A DNA stretch of 64,000 nt from Amycolatopsis regifaucium (GTDB lineage Bacteria; Actinomycetota; Actinomycetes; Mycobacteriales; Pseudonocardiaceae). Below are positions 33,614 through 41,728 of this stretch, in pieces; the first letter of the stretch is position 1, and every line of letters starts with the position of its first letter. A model generated the notes under the pieces. It had not been told where the DNA came from. It did no database searches and saw nothing but the letters and a program-made list of their open reading frames with translations. The translations under genes and the position numbers were made by a program. The DNA lies in the NCBI RefSeq assembly GCF_001613935.1, contig NZ_LQCI01000052.1, positions 271,651 to 335,650 on the forward strand, given 5' to 3'.

Positions 33614-34917
33614 GTCCTACTCCCCTGAATTAGTTGAACGGTGTCGATTCCGGGCATCCCGTAGCGCTCGTCGAACGACCGCTCGACGTACCGGAGCGCG
33701 TCCAGCAGGTCGCTGGAGGTCATTCGTCGCTCCGACGGCAGGTCGACGAGATCGCCCAGTGGCATCGCGCCGATCCGCTGCCATTCCAGGCGCCCGCCCG
33801 CGTCCAGCCGTCCACGCGCCCGGCCGGCGTTGTCCGGGTGCAGGCAGAACGGGACGTCCAGCTGTCCCCGCGCGAACGCGGTGACCAGCGCCCGTCCGAG
33901 GTCGCCGTCGAGCGAAAGGACGTTGTCCACCAGCGCTTTCGCCTGCGCGTGGATCCCGGTGTCACCGAGATGACCGATCCGGGAGACGCCCCGCGCGGCG
34001 TCGGCGGCGTGTTCGAGGGCGGTCACGTTCTCCGCCACGGTCGGCAGCCGGTGCGCTTCGGCGGTGGTCTTCACGATCAGCCTGCTCGCGCCGGTGCGGG
34101 CGGCCAGCCGCGCGGACTCCGCGATCAGCGCCAGCGCGCCGCCGGGAGTCCTCGGGTAGACGCCCATGTAGCCGTAGACCACCACGTGCGTCCGCGCGTG
34201 CGGTACGTATTCCCTGATCAGGGCGTGCAGCGCGGCGATCGCCTCCTCGTCCTGCCCGGCGTGGGTCTGCTGCGCGTAGCTGAAGGAAAGGCAGCGCACG
34301 CCGTGCCGCCAGAAGAACATCCCCTCCAGCACACTCAGCGCGACCAGCAGCGCGGGCGGGCACAGCTGCCCCATCATGCAGCCGCCGAAGGTCTCCAGAT
34401 GCGGCTCCAGTTCCGGGCTCCTGGCCTCGGCCAGGGTTTCGCAACAGCGCCGCCAGTTGTCGACGGCCGCCGAGAGCGGCATCCGGCTGTAGGGCAGGCA
34501 GTACGACACCGGCCCGCCCTCGGTCGCGTGCAGCCCGAAGTCGAGCAGTGTCCGCACGATCCGGCGGGGATCCGCCGAACCGTGCCGGATCTGCACCGGG
34601 AAATCCTCGGACAGCACCCCGTCGAGCAACGCCGCCGTGGTGGCGGGCTCGTGGTCGGCGAGCGGGTAGCCGTTGAGGTCGGCACCGGCGGCCAGCGCCG
34701 CCCGTGCCGCCTCGCTGTCGCCGACCCGGGTGTAGCTGTCGATCGTGATGGTGCCGACGGTCGCGGCCCGCGCCGCCCTGGTCGCCAGCAGTCCCCTGGT
34801 CATCCGTCCCGGATCCGCGAAACCCATCCGGGGCTGGACGACCAGGTCTCCCCTGGCGTGGTGGCGTTCGACCACCGCGCCGAACGAAAGTCCCCGTCGC
34901 GGGGCGAGCACGCTCAT
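33610..34917 (-). CDS. glmE: Glutamate mutase epsilon subunit (methylaspartate mutase E)
   Basis: A 435-residue TIM-barrel protein. GTITIDSYTRVGD near the N-terminus, ETFGGCMMGQLCPPALLVA and the SFSYAQQTHAGQDEEA region match the catalytic subunit of coenzyme B12-dependent glutamate mutase. The complex interconverts L-glutamate and (2S,3S)-3-methylaspartate. The ATG overlaps the stop of the B12-binding subunit gene. In a biosynthetic cluster it most likely supplies 3-methylaspartate, as in friulimicin-type pathways. Confidence 0.88.
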   Translation of the reverse strand: MSVLAPRRGLSFGAVVERHHARGDLVVQPRMGFADPGRMTRGLLATRAARAATVGTITIDSYTRVGDSEAARAALAAGADLNGYPLADHEPATTAALLDGVLSEDFPVQIRHGSADPRRIVRTLLDFGLHATEGGPVSYCLPYSRMPLSAAVDNWRRCCETLAEARSPELEPHLETFGGCMMGQLCPPALLVALSVLEGMFFWRHGVRCLSFSYAQQTHAGQDEEAIAALHALIREYVPHARTHVVVYGYMGVYPRTPGGALALIAESARLAARTGASRLIVKTTAEAHRLPTVAENVTALEHAADAARGVSRIGHLGDTGIHAQAKALVDNVLSLDGDLGRALVTAFARGQLDVPFCLHPDNAGRARGRLDAGGRLEWQRIGAMPLGDLVDLPSERRMTSSDLLDALRYVERSFDERYGMPGIDTVQLIQGSRT

Positions 34918-35378
34918 CCGGCACCCAGCGGGACACCGGGGGCGCGCACGGACAGCGTCCGCAGGAACGTCCGGAACGGGCTCAGCCCGCCGGAGTCCTC
35001 GAACACCGCGTCGAAGCCTGCCTCCAGCAGCCGGGCGGCGTTGCTCCCGCCGGTGACGTCGAGCTTCCCGCCGATCACGACCGGCGTCGTGACCAGCGCC
35101 GGCTCCGCGCGGAAGGCGTCCATCAGCCGGACGCCGTCTTGGCAGCCGTGTCCGTTCAGACTGCTGATCACCACCAGGTCCGGCCGCCGGGTGACGCATT
35201 CGCGCACGATCGTCGCGTCCGGGACGCAGGCGCCGAGATTGGTCACCCGGCACCCCAGTTCCTCCAGCAGCAGCTCCAAATACACCAGGTTCCAGGTGTG
35301 CGCGTCGGACGAGAGCCCGGTGACGATCACGTCGAGACCGGCGTCCGGAAGGGCGGGCTGGACGGTTTCGATGCTCAT
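34914..35378 (-). CDS. glmS: Glutamate mutase cobalamin-binding subunit (methylaspartate mutase S)
   Basis: A 154-residue flavodoxin-fold B12-binding protein. The DxHxxG-type motif appears as DAHTWN, with the axial His present and Asn where Gly is usual; VVISSLNGHGCQDG is the second B12-contact loop. The gene is between an ATP-grasp gene and glmE with four-base overlaps on both sides, so the subunits are made together. Confidence 0.85.
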   Translation of the reverse strand: MSIETVQPALPDAGLDVIVTGLSSDAHTWNLVYLELLLEELGCRVTNLGACVPDATIVRECVTRRPDLVVISSLNGHGCQDGVRLMDAFRAEPALVTTPVVIGGKLDVTGGSNAARLLEAGFDAVFEDSGGLSPFRTFLRTLSVRAPGVPLGAG

Positions 35379-36655
35379 GGCGCGGCGTTCTCCCTCTCCT
35401 CGCCGTCCGGCCGCACGTCGATCTCGATCAGCGCGACCGCTTCTTCGGCCAGGCGCGACGCCTCCGCCGGACTGGCCGCGGTCACCATCAGATCGCCGAC
35501 GCGGTCCCACGAACTGCGCAGCCCGTCGAACCGGTCACCGGCCGAAACGCCGACGTCGCACAGGAACACGCCCTCGGCCTGTGCCGCCTTCTCGACACCG
35601 CGCACGTCCTCGATGAAGCCGGGCTCGATGGACACGAACCGCACCGCGGCACCGCGTTCGGCCTTGCGCGGCAACGCGTCCACAACCGGTTCACCCTTCA
35701 TCACCGAGAAGTAGGCGCGATTCAGCTCCACCGGGTAGGCGCGCTGGATCAGCTCGATGATGCCGTCGCCCGCGAACCGGCCGGCGCATTCGACCAGATA
35801 CGGCACCCCGTTCGAGACGATCCATTCACAGTGGACGATGCCGGTGCCGAAGCCGGTCGCCTCGGTGAGCCGCCGGGTTTCCTCGGTCAGCAGCGCGGTC
35901 AGTTCGTCCGGGATGTCGGCGGGGACGATGTGCGCGAGTTCCACCGGGCGCGACCCGGGGAACAGCCGTTTGCCGGTGACGTTGGCGAACAACGGTTCGC
36001 CGTCCCGCAGCAGCATTTCGACGCTGTACTCGTCGCCGTCGACGAAGCTCTCGGCCAGCATCTTCAGTTCCATCGCGCGGTCCGGGACGAAGACGCCCTC
36101 GTCCTGCACGGCACAGTCGGCCCAAGCCTGCTCGACCTCGGCCGGGTCGGTGATCACCTGGGTGCCCACCGACGCCTGCCGGTTCGCGGGCTTCAGCACG
36201 ATCTTTCCCGGATGCCGCGCCATGAACTCGCGGACCTGCGCCGGGGTTCCGACCTGGGCCGAAGGCGGGTTCGCGACCCCCGCCGCCCGGCTGACCAGGC
36301 GCAGCATCCCCTTGTCCCGCAGGATCTGCGCCGCGCCGAAGCCCGCGCCCGGCAGGCCGTACCGTTCCGCGAGCCGGGCCGCGAACGGGGTCGCGTACTC
36401 GGTCAGCGGGACCACCGCGGCCGGATCGAGGTCGTCGTGGACGTGGTAGAACTCGTCCGCCTTGCCGGGGAGGTGGAACTCCCACTCGATCAGGTCCCGC
36501 ACCAGGGCCGAACCCGCCACCGTCTCCCGCGCGCCGCGTTTGCGGACCACGTCGGGCTCCTCGACGAAGATGACCGTTCCGTCGGGCTGGAAGTCCTTGA
36601 TGGACGAACCCAGCGCGGCGGCCACGAAGCCGACCAGCAGCACCGGGCGCGTCAT
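35375..36655 (-). CDS. ATP-grasp ligase (second of the cluster)
   Basis: A 426-residue ATP-grasp protein: HPGKIVLKPANRQASVGT (ATP-binding), LAESFVDGDEYSVEML, and HCEWIVSNGVPYLVECAGRF with the metal-binding residues. It is of the carboxylate-amine ligase type. Overlaps by four bases with both the substrate-binding-protein gene and glmS. Its neighbours suggest it may couple methylaspartate to another amino acid. Confidence 0.86.
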   Translation of the reverse strand: MTRPVLLVGFVAAALGSSIKDFQPDGTVIFVEEPDVVRKRGARETVAGSALVRDLIEWEFHLPGKADEFYHVHDDLDPAAVVPLTEYATPFAARLAERYGLPGAGFGAAQILRDKGMLRLVSRAAGVANPPSAQVGTPAQVREFMARHPGKIVLKPANRQASVGTQVITDPAEVEQAWADCAVQDEGVFVPDRAMELKMLAESFVDGDEYSVEMLLRDGEPLFANVTGKRLFPGSRPVELAHIVPADIPDELTALLTEETRRLTEATGFGTGIVHCEWIVSNGVPYLVECAGRFAGDGIIELIQRAYPVELNRAYFSVMKGEPVVDALPRKAERGAAVRFVSIEPGFIEDVRGVEKAAQAEGVFLCDVGVSAGDRFDGLRSSWDRVGDLMVTAASPAEASRLAEEAVALIEIDVRPDGEERENAAP

Positions 36656-38406
36656 GACTCGTCCTCCTCCACGTAGTACCAGTTCTCGGGGTTGATCAGG
36701 CCGTACGGGTTGAGCGGGGTGAACCCGCGCAGGTTCCCGGCGACTTCGAACAGGCGCCGGGGGAACGTCGGCATGAAGATCACCGGGGCCTGGTCGGCGA
36801 TGTACTCCTGGTACTCGTACAGCGCTTCGAGGTCGTCGGTGGTGACCGTCTTCGCGATCAGCTCGTCGGCCCTGGCGTCGCGGTAGTTGCTGAAGTTGCA
36901 GGCGGCCCCGCTCTGGAAGAGGTTCTCGCCGGTCGGGTAGTTGTAGACCCAGCCTCCACCCCAGCAGGACAGCTCCCACAGCCGCTTCTCGCCCGGCCCG
37001 TCCTCCGCCACCAGGACCGAACCCATCACCTCTTCCAGGCGGATCTCGATCCCGGCCTTGGCCGCGTCGTCGCGGAACTGCGTCATGAGCCGGGCCAGCG
37101 AAGGCCGCCCTTCCCAGTAACGCAAGGAGAAACTCAGCTCGGTTCCGGCAGGGATGCCCTCGCCCGCCGCGCCGGGCCCGGTTCCGGGCCGCACGCACAC
37201 GGCGGGGGAAGCCTCGGTGTCCCAGCCGTTTTCGGCCAGCAGCGTACGTGCCCGTTCCAGGTCGAACGGCCAGGACCCGCCGCGTTCGGTGATCTTCGGT
37301 GAGACCAGGTCGCTCTTGGGCAGGACCGGGATCGGCCCGGTCTGGCTCCAGCCGTAACCCTGATAGACCTCGCGGGCGCCGTACTCCTGGTCGAAACAGC
37401 TCTGGAGTGCCTGCCGCACGTACGGTTGCCGGAGCAGCTGGCCGGCGACGGTGGGGTTGCCGAAGTTCACCGCCATGAAGTTGATGTTGAACAGGATCTG
37501 CGGTTCCAGCTGGAATCCGGCGCCGAGCGGGTTCGGCCCGCCCCGCGTCGGGTCGCCGTCCGGTTGGACGCCCTTACCCGGCGGCAGGAAACCGACCTGG
37601 ACGTCGCCCGACCGCAGCAGTTCGTACTGCTGCTCGTCCGACGTCGTCGAGACCTGGCGCAACTCGTCCAGGTGCGGCGGGTTGGGGCCGCTGTAGTGCT
37701 CGTTCGGGACGAAGGTGATGACCCCTTCTTTCGTGTAGCTCTTCAGCCGCCACGGTCCGTTGACGACACTCCACACCGGACTGTCCGCCCACCGGGTGCG
37801 GTGGGTGTTGTCCTCGGCGACGGGATCGCCGTTCTCCGCCATCAGGAACTCGTACACCGCTTCCGCTTGGCCGATGTCGTGGGTCGCGTCGGCGGGTCCG
37901 GCCGCGGTGCGGTCCCACGCCTTCGGCATCGGCGTGATCATGGTGAGCTGGTTCAGCAGCACCCAGTTCTTCGAGTACGCCTTGTCGAAGGTGAAGCTCA
38001 CCTTGTCGTCGACGACCTTCTCGAAGGACACCAGGTTGTCCGGGAAGTAGCCTTCGCTGTAGGCGCCGAACTTCGGCCCCTTCGTCTTCAGCATGTTCAT
38101 CCAGAAGACGACGTTGTCCGCGCAGACCGTCTCGCCGTTGGACCATTTCCACGGTTTGATCCGGACCGTGCAGGTGCGGCCGGTCTCGTCCCACACCGGC
38201 TCTTCGCCCACGCTGAGGTCGTAGTCGATCGCGGGTTCGCCGTCGCGGCCGAGCCAGTAGAGGGGCCGGTACATCAGCATCTGGAACTCGTAGAGGTTCC
38301 GGATGCCGAAACGCTCTCCGGGGGTGAACGGGAAGATCACCGCGGGCGGGAACCCGGGAAGGCAGGCCCAGGTCGCCACGCCGCCCTTGATCGGCTTGTC
38401 CGTCAT
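36652..38406 (-). CDS. SBP_bac_5-type peptide-binding protein lacking an export signal
   Basis: A 584-residue family 5 extracellular solute-binding protein (PWKWSNGETVCADNVVFWMN, GPWRLKSYTKEG, ANYNP-like VYNYPTGENLF). It starts MTDKPIKGGVATWA: the GG-hydrophobic strand that normally follows the lipobox Cys begins at residue 8, so there is no signal peptide or lipobox. It should be cytoplasmic. No ABC permease or ATPase gene is near. It may bind, shield or carry a pathway intermediate, or have become an enzyme; that is inference. Confidence 0.85.
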   Translation of the reverse strand: MTDKPIKGGVATWACLPGFPPAVIFPFTPGERFGIRNLYEFQMLMYRPLYWLGRDGEPAIDYDLSVGEEPVWDETGRTCTVRIKPWKWSNGETVCADNVVFWMNMLKTKGPKFGAYSEGYFPDNLVSFEKVVDDKVSFTFDKAYSKNWVLLNQLTMITPMPKAWDRTAAGPADATHDIGQAEAVYEFLMAENGDPVAEDNTHRTRWADSPVWSVVNGPWRLKSYTKEGVITFVPNEHYSGPNPPHLDELRQVSTTSDEQQYELLRSGDVQVGFLPPGKGVQPDGDPTRGGPNPLGAGFQLEPQILFNINFMAVNFGNPTVAGQLLRQPYVRQALQSCFDQEYGAREVYQGYGWSQTGPIPVLPKSDLVSPKITERGGSWPFDLERARTLLAENGWDTEASPAVCVRPGTGPGAAGEGIPAGTELSFSLRYWEGRPSLARLMTQFRDDAAKAGIEIRLEEVMGSVLVAEDGPGEKRLWELSCWGGGWVYNYPTGENLFQSGAACNFSNYRDARADELIAKTVTTDDLEALYEYQEYIADQAPVIFMPTFPRRLFEVAGNLRGFTPLNPYGLINPENWYYVEEDES

Positions 38407-38436
38407 GGTTTTCGCTTCCTCCGAATTCGGCCGCGG

Positions 38437-39696
38437 TCAGGCGGCGGTCGCCTCGAGAACTTCGGCGGGCTGCTTGTTGTCCTGCGCCGACAGCGGTTTC
38501 GCCAGACTGAAGTAGGTGCCGATCACGATCGCGCCCTGCAGGATCGCCAGCCCCCAGAAGGCGTGGGGCACGGTGGTCGCGTCCGCCAATGTCGACAAGC
38601 CGACCGTCGCGCCGACGCCGAGCCCGAGGCCGACGGCCTGGGTGCCGCCGAAGATCCGGCCGACCCGCTCCTCCGGGCTCGCCCGCATCAGCAGGGTGCG
38701 GGCGGCGATGCGGCCCTGCGCGAAACAGAACCCGGCGAACGGGATCGCCACCATCAACGCGATGTAGTGCAACGGCTGGATCGCCAGGCAGATCAGGTTC
38801 CCGAGCGTGCCGAGCACGGCGAGGTGGATGCCCTTGAACCGTTTGCTGACCTTGCCGTACAGGGCGGCGCCGGCGATGAACCCGGCCCCGGCCAGCGCGT
38901 CGACCACGCCGATCATCCAGGCGCCCTGGTTGAACGTCTGCAGGATCAGCGTCGTCAGGATGACGTTGGCGACCATCAGGCCGATGTTCCCGTTGGCGTA
39001 CAACAGCGCGAGCCGCTTGATCGGCTGGCGCACCGGTACCTCGACCGGCGCCGACGGGTCCACGGTCACCGTCTCGACGATGACCGGCGCCTTGACCGGC
39101 TTCCGGCCGATCGCGTAGACGAGGACGGCCGAGAGCATGAAGGTCAGCGAGTTGAAGATGAACAGCGGTGTGGCGCCGAACCAGATCACCAGGAAACCCG
39201 CCAGCGACGAGGCGAGCAGCATGCCGGCGTTGCTCGCCATCTCGAAGTGGGAGTTGAACTTCCCGAGCCGTTCGTCGGCGACCCGTTCCTTGATCAAGCC
39301 GTTGCTGGCGGGCATGAACAGCGCCGCGGTGCAGGCGAGCATGAAGTTCGCTATGTAGGAGCCCAGGTTCGCCGGGCCGCCGATCCACAGCCACACCGGC
39401 AGCGCGAACGCGGTCATCGCGCTGACCAGGTCCGCCGCCACGCAGAGCATCCGCCGGTCGACCCGGTCGACCAGTTTGCCGAACAGCAGCGCGAGCGCGA
39501 CCTGCGGGACCGACACCGCGATGAACAGCCAGCCGACGGCCAGTGTGGTCTGCTCGGCGTGGAAGACCAGGATCGCGGCCGCGGTGATCTGGAAGGCGTT
39601 GCCCGCCGTGGTGATGAAGCCGGCCGGGACGAGCAGCCGTTCGGCGATCCGGGACCGCCGGACCGCGTCGGCGGAGAGGGTGCTGTCGAGTGACAT
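38437..39696 (-). CDS. MFS transporter
   Basis: A 419-residue major facilitator with about 12 hydrophobic spans, an LVDRVDRR loop after span 2 (the MFS motif A position) and a soluble middle loop rich in Pro/Val. It lies 30 bases downstream of the SBP gene's upstream neighbour and within operon A. Probable exporter of the product and so a self-protection gene. Confidence 0.85.
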   Translation of the reverse strand: MSLDSTLSADAVRRSRIAERLLVPAGFITTAGNAFQITAAAILVFHAEQTTLAVGWLFIAVSVPQVALALLFGKLVDRVDRRMLCVAADLVSAMTAFALPVWLWIGGPANLGSYIANFMLACTAALFMPASNGLIKERVADERLGKFNSHFEMASNAGMLLASSLAGFLVIWFGATPLFIFNSLTFMLSAVLVYAIGRKPVKAPVIVETVTVDPSAPVEVPVRQPIKRLALLYANGNIGLMVANVILTTLILQTFNQGAWMIGVVDALAGAGFIAGAALYGKVSKRFKGIHLAVLGTLGNLICLAIQPLHYIALMVAIPFAGFCFAQGRIAARTLLMRASPEERVGRIFGGTQAVGLGLGVGATVGLSTLADATTVPHAFWGLAILQGAIVIGTYFSLAKPLSAQDNKQPAEVLEATAA

Positions 39697-39702
39697 GGGG
39701 GC

Positions 39703-41319
39703 TCAGACCTCGCTCGTCGGGGGGAATTCCAGTGGTGGCACGGCGAACGCCGTGGTGTGCGTGACGTCGTAGGCGTCCGCGGTGATCCGGAGGTCGAATC
39801 CGCCCGCGCTCGCGGCACGCGCGGAGAGGTCGATGAGGATCGGTGAGGCACAGCCGATCAGCGCGCGCAGTTCCAGGAAGAGGTCACCCAGCCTGCCGCG
39901 GAGCACCTCCTGGTCGAGGTTCCCCGCGAGGGTGCGTTCCGCGGCCGCCCGCAGCCGTTCGACGTGCTGCACCACCAGATCCGCCGCCCGGCTGAGGCTG
40001 AAGTCCTCGAGTTCGTAGTTCAGGACGAACCGGGACACCATCGCCGCCGCGCGTTCCGTGGCCTCGGTGGACACCGGAAGCCCGCCTTCGCCGCCGACCT
40101 CGGCGGTGAGCTTGGCCAGGGTCTCCGCGAGTTCGTTCCAGGGCGCGACGAGCCGTTCCCCGGCGATCTTCTCCAGCGCGGCGCGGCTGAAGTTGGTCCT
40201 GGCGAACTCGGGGGCGGTGAGGTTGAGATAGAACCGCGCGAGGTCGCGCGGCAGTTCGGCCGCCAGTTCACGGGCCCAGACCACATGTCCCTTGCTGGTG
40301 GAGAACTTCTCGTTCTCGAGTTCGTAGAACTCGTTGACCAGCAACGTGTCCGGCAGGACGTAGCGGCCGTCGTGGGCGATCAGCTCGGCGACGTGGACGA
40401 CGCCCCAGGTGAACAGCGGGTCGAACCCCATGAACACCACGACCCGCGCGTCGTTCTCCGCGAGCCACGCGTCGTCGTCGGCGACGACCGGCTTTCCGTT
40501 GCGTCGCAAGGCGTATTCGGTGCAGTACATCGACGCGGGCATGCCCTCGACCCAGGCGTTGAGCGTCTGCCCCGGCGTTTCCGCGAACGGCGCGGGCAGC
40601 CCCCAGCTCACCGGATAGGTGATGGCGAAGTCCGGCAACGGTCCGGCCAGCAGTTCGCGCATCAGCCCGAGCACGTGCGGCCGCCAGGCGGGACCGCGTT
40701 CCTCGTAGTAGGCGAGCAACTGTTCGCGGTACTCCGAGACGGGGAAGACCAGGATCTCCGTCTCGCGGTAGGTCACCTCGTCTGCCGGGTCGAGCACCGA
40801 ATACGGCTCGATGAGCGCGTCGAAGTCGATCGGGTGCCCGCATCCCTCGCAGAATCCGCCGCGGCTGTCGGCGAGACAGGTGGGGCAGCCACCGCCGACG
40901 AAACCTTCGACCAGGAATTCGCCCTCGCGCTCGCTGTAGGGCAGCCGCACCTTGCGCAGGCGAAGCTTTCCGTTGTCGTACAAGCGGTTGACGTAGTCGT
41001 GCACAAGGACCTTGTAGCCGTCGTCGGTCGGCGAGAAGCCGTCGACCTCGACGCCCATCGCCTTGAAGGTGCGCTGGATGTTCTCGGTCGACTGCTTCAC
41101 CAGCTCGGGCGGGGTCACCCCGACCCGGGCGGCGCTGGTGACGAGGTAGGTCTGGCTGTCGTCGGTGCACGAGGCGAACACGCCCTCGCGACCCGCCGCG
41201 CGCAGATACCGCCGGTGCACGTCGGCGCCGAGATACGGGCCGGCGATATGCCCGATGTGCAGGTCCCCGTTGGACGTCGGCGGGCCGCCGATGATCACGA
41301 CCGGTCTCGTGTCGGCCAT
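39703..41319 (-). CDS. Methionyl-tRNA synthetase-like protein, probable N-N bond (hydrazine) synthetase component
   Basis: A 538-residue class I synthetase homologue. GDLHIGHIAG carries the HIGH signature at residues 21-24, a zinc-knuckle CPTC...CEGC lies near 145-160, and KFSTSKG near 340 replaces KMSKS. Standing between a cupin and a lysine N-hydroxylase, it matches the MetRS domain of Spb40/PyrN-type hydrazine synthetases, which activate an amino acid and join it to N6-hydroxylysine, forming an N-N bond after rearrangement on the cupin metal. In characterised cases the two domains are fused; here they are adjacent genes. GTG 41325 is an alternative start overlapping the cupin stop. Confidence 0.85.
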   Translation of the reverse strand: MADTRPVVIIGGPPTSNGDLHIGHIAGPYLGADVHRRYLRAAGREGVFASCTDDSQTYLVTSAARVGVTPPELVKQSTENIQRTFKAMGVEVDGFSPTDDGYKVLVHDYVNRLYDNGKLRLRKVRLPYSEREGEFLVEGFVGGGCPTCLADSRGGFCEGCGHPIDFDALIEPYSVLDPADEVTYRETEILVFPVSEYREQLLAYYEERGPAWRPHVLGLMRELLAGPLPDFAITYPVSWGLPAPFAETPGQTLNAWVEGMPASMYCTEYALRRNGKPVVADDDAWLAENDARVVVFMGFDPLFTWGVVHVAELIAHDGRYVLPDTLLVNEFYELENEKFSTSKGHVVWARELAAELPRDLARFYLNLTAPEFARTNFSRAALEKIAGERLVAPWNELAETLAKLTAEVGGEGGLPVSTEATERAAAMVSRFVLNYELEDFSLSRAADLVVQHVERLRAAAERTLAGNLDQEVLRGRLGDLFLELRALIGCASPILIDLSARAASAGGFDLRITADAYDVTHTTAFAVPPLEFPPTSEV

Positions 41320-41321
41320 GC

Positions 41322-41705
41322 TCACACCCCCGCCCGCTCGGACGGCTGTGCCGCGTGCCGGGCGGCGAACTTCGCCGTCATGTCGGCGTCCCACCAGATC
41401 GCGTACATCTCGAAGTCCTCCGCACCGTCGTTGAGGATGCGGTGCTCGGTGCCGGGCGCGTGGAACTCGATGTCGCCCGGCCGGAACGCGCGGCGTTCGC
41501 CCCCGGTCTCGACGACCGCCTCGCCGCTGACGGCGATGAAGATCTCGTACTCGTGGTGAGAGTGCGCACCCGTCGCGCCGTGGGCGGGCACCGTGACCCA
41601 GGCACCTTCGAACGGCGCGTTCAGCGCCGCCCACGGCAGGAGCCGCTGTCCGTAGGCGCCGTTCTCGAAGACCATCTTTTCCCGCTCCAGCGGACGGATC
41701 TCCAT
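41322..41705 (-). CDS. Stand-alone cupin, probable partner of the MetRS-like protein
   Basis: A 127-residue single-domain cupin. GATGAHSHHEYEIFIAVSGE contains the metal-binding His residues and Glu, and PGDIEFHAPGTEHRI the last His. In the fused hydrazine synthetases a zinc cupin rearranges the O-acyl hydroxylamine ester into the N-N-linked product. The gene ends one base before the GTG/ATG of the MetRS-like gene and follows the N-hydroxylase, so a two-subunit hydrazine synthetase is likely. Confidence 0.83.
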   Translation of the reverse strand: MEIRPLEREKMVFENGAYGQRLLPWAALNAPFEGAWVTVPAHGATGAHSHHEYEIFIAVSGEAVVETGGERRAFRPGDIEFHAPGTEHRILNDGAEDFEMYAIWWDADMTAKFAARHAAQPSERAGV

Positions 41706-41728
41706 GACTGCTTCTTCCTTTCCGTGGC

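Noticed and set aside
37426-39693. A 755-codon plus-strand open frame
   Set aside because: Antisense to the SBP and MFS genes, repeats of His/Arg/Asp, no domain; shadow frame.
39703-41319. Housekeeping methionyl-tRNA synthetase
   Set aside because: It is embedded between the cupin and MFS genes of a biosynthetic operon and has the KFSTSKG variant; a housekeeping copy is expected elsewhere.
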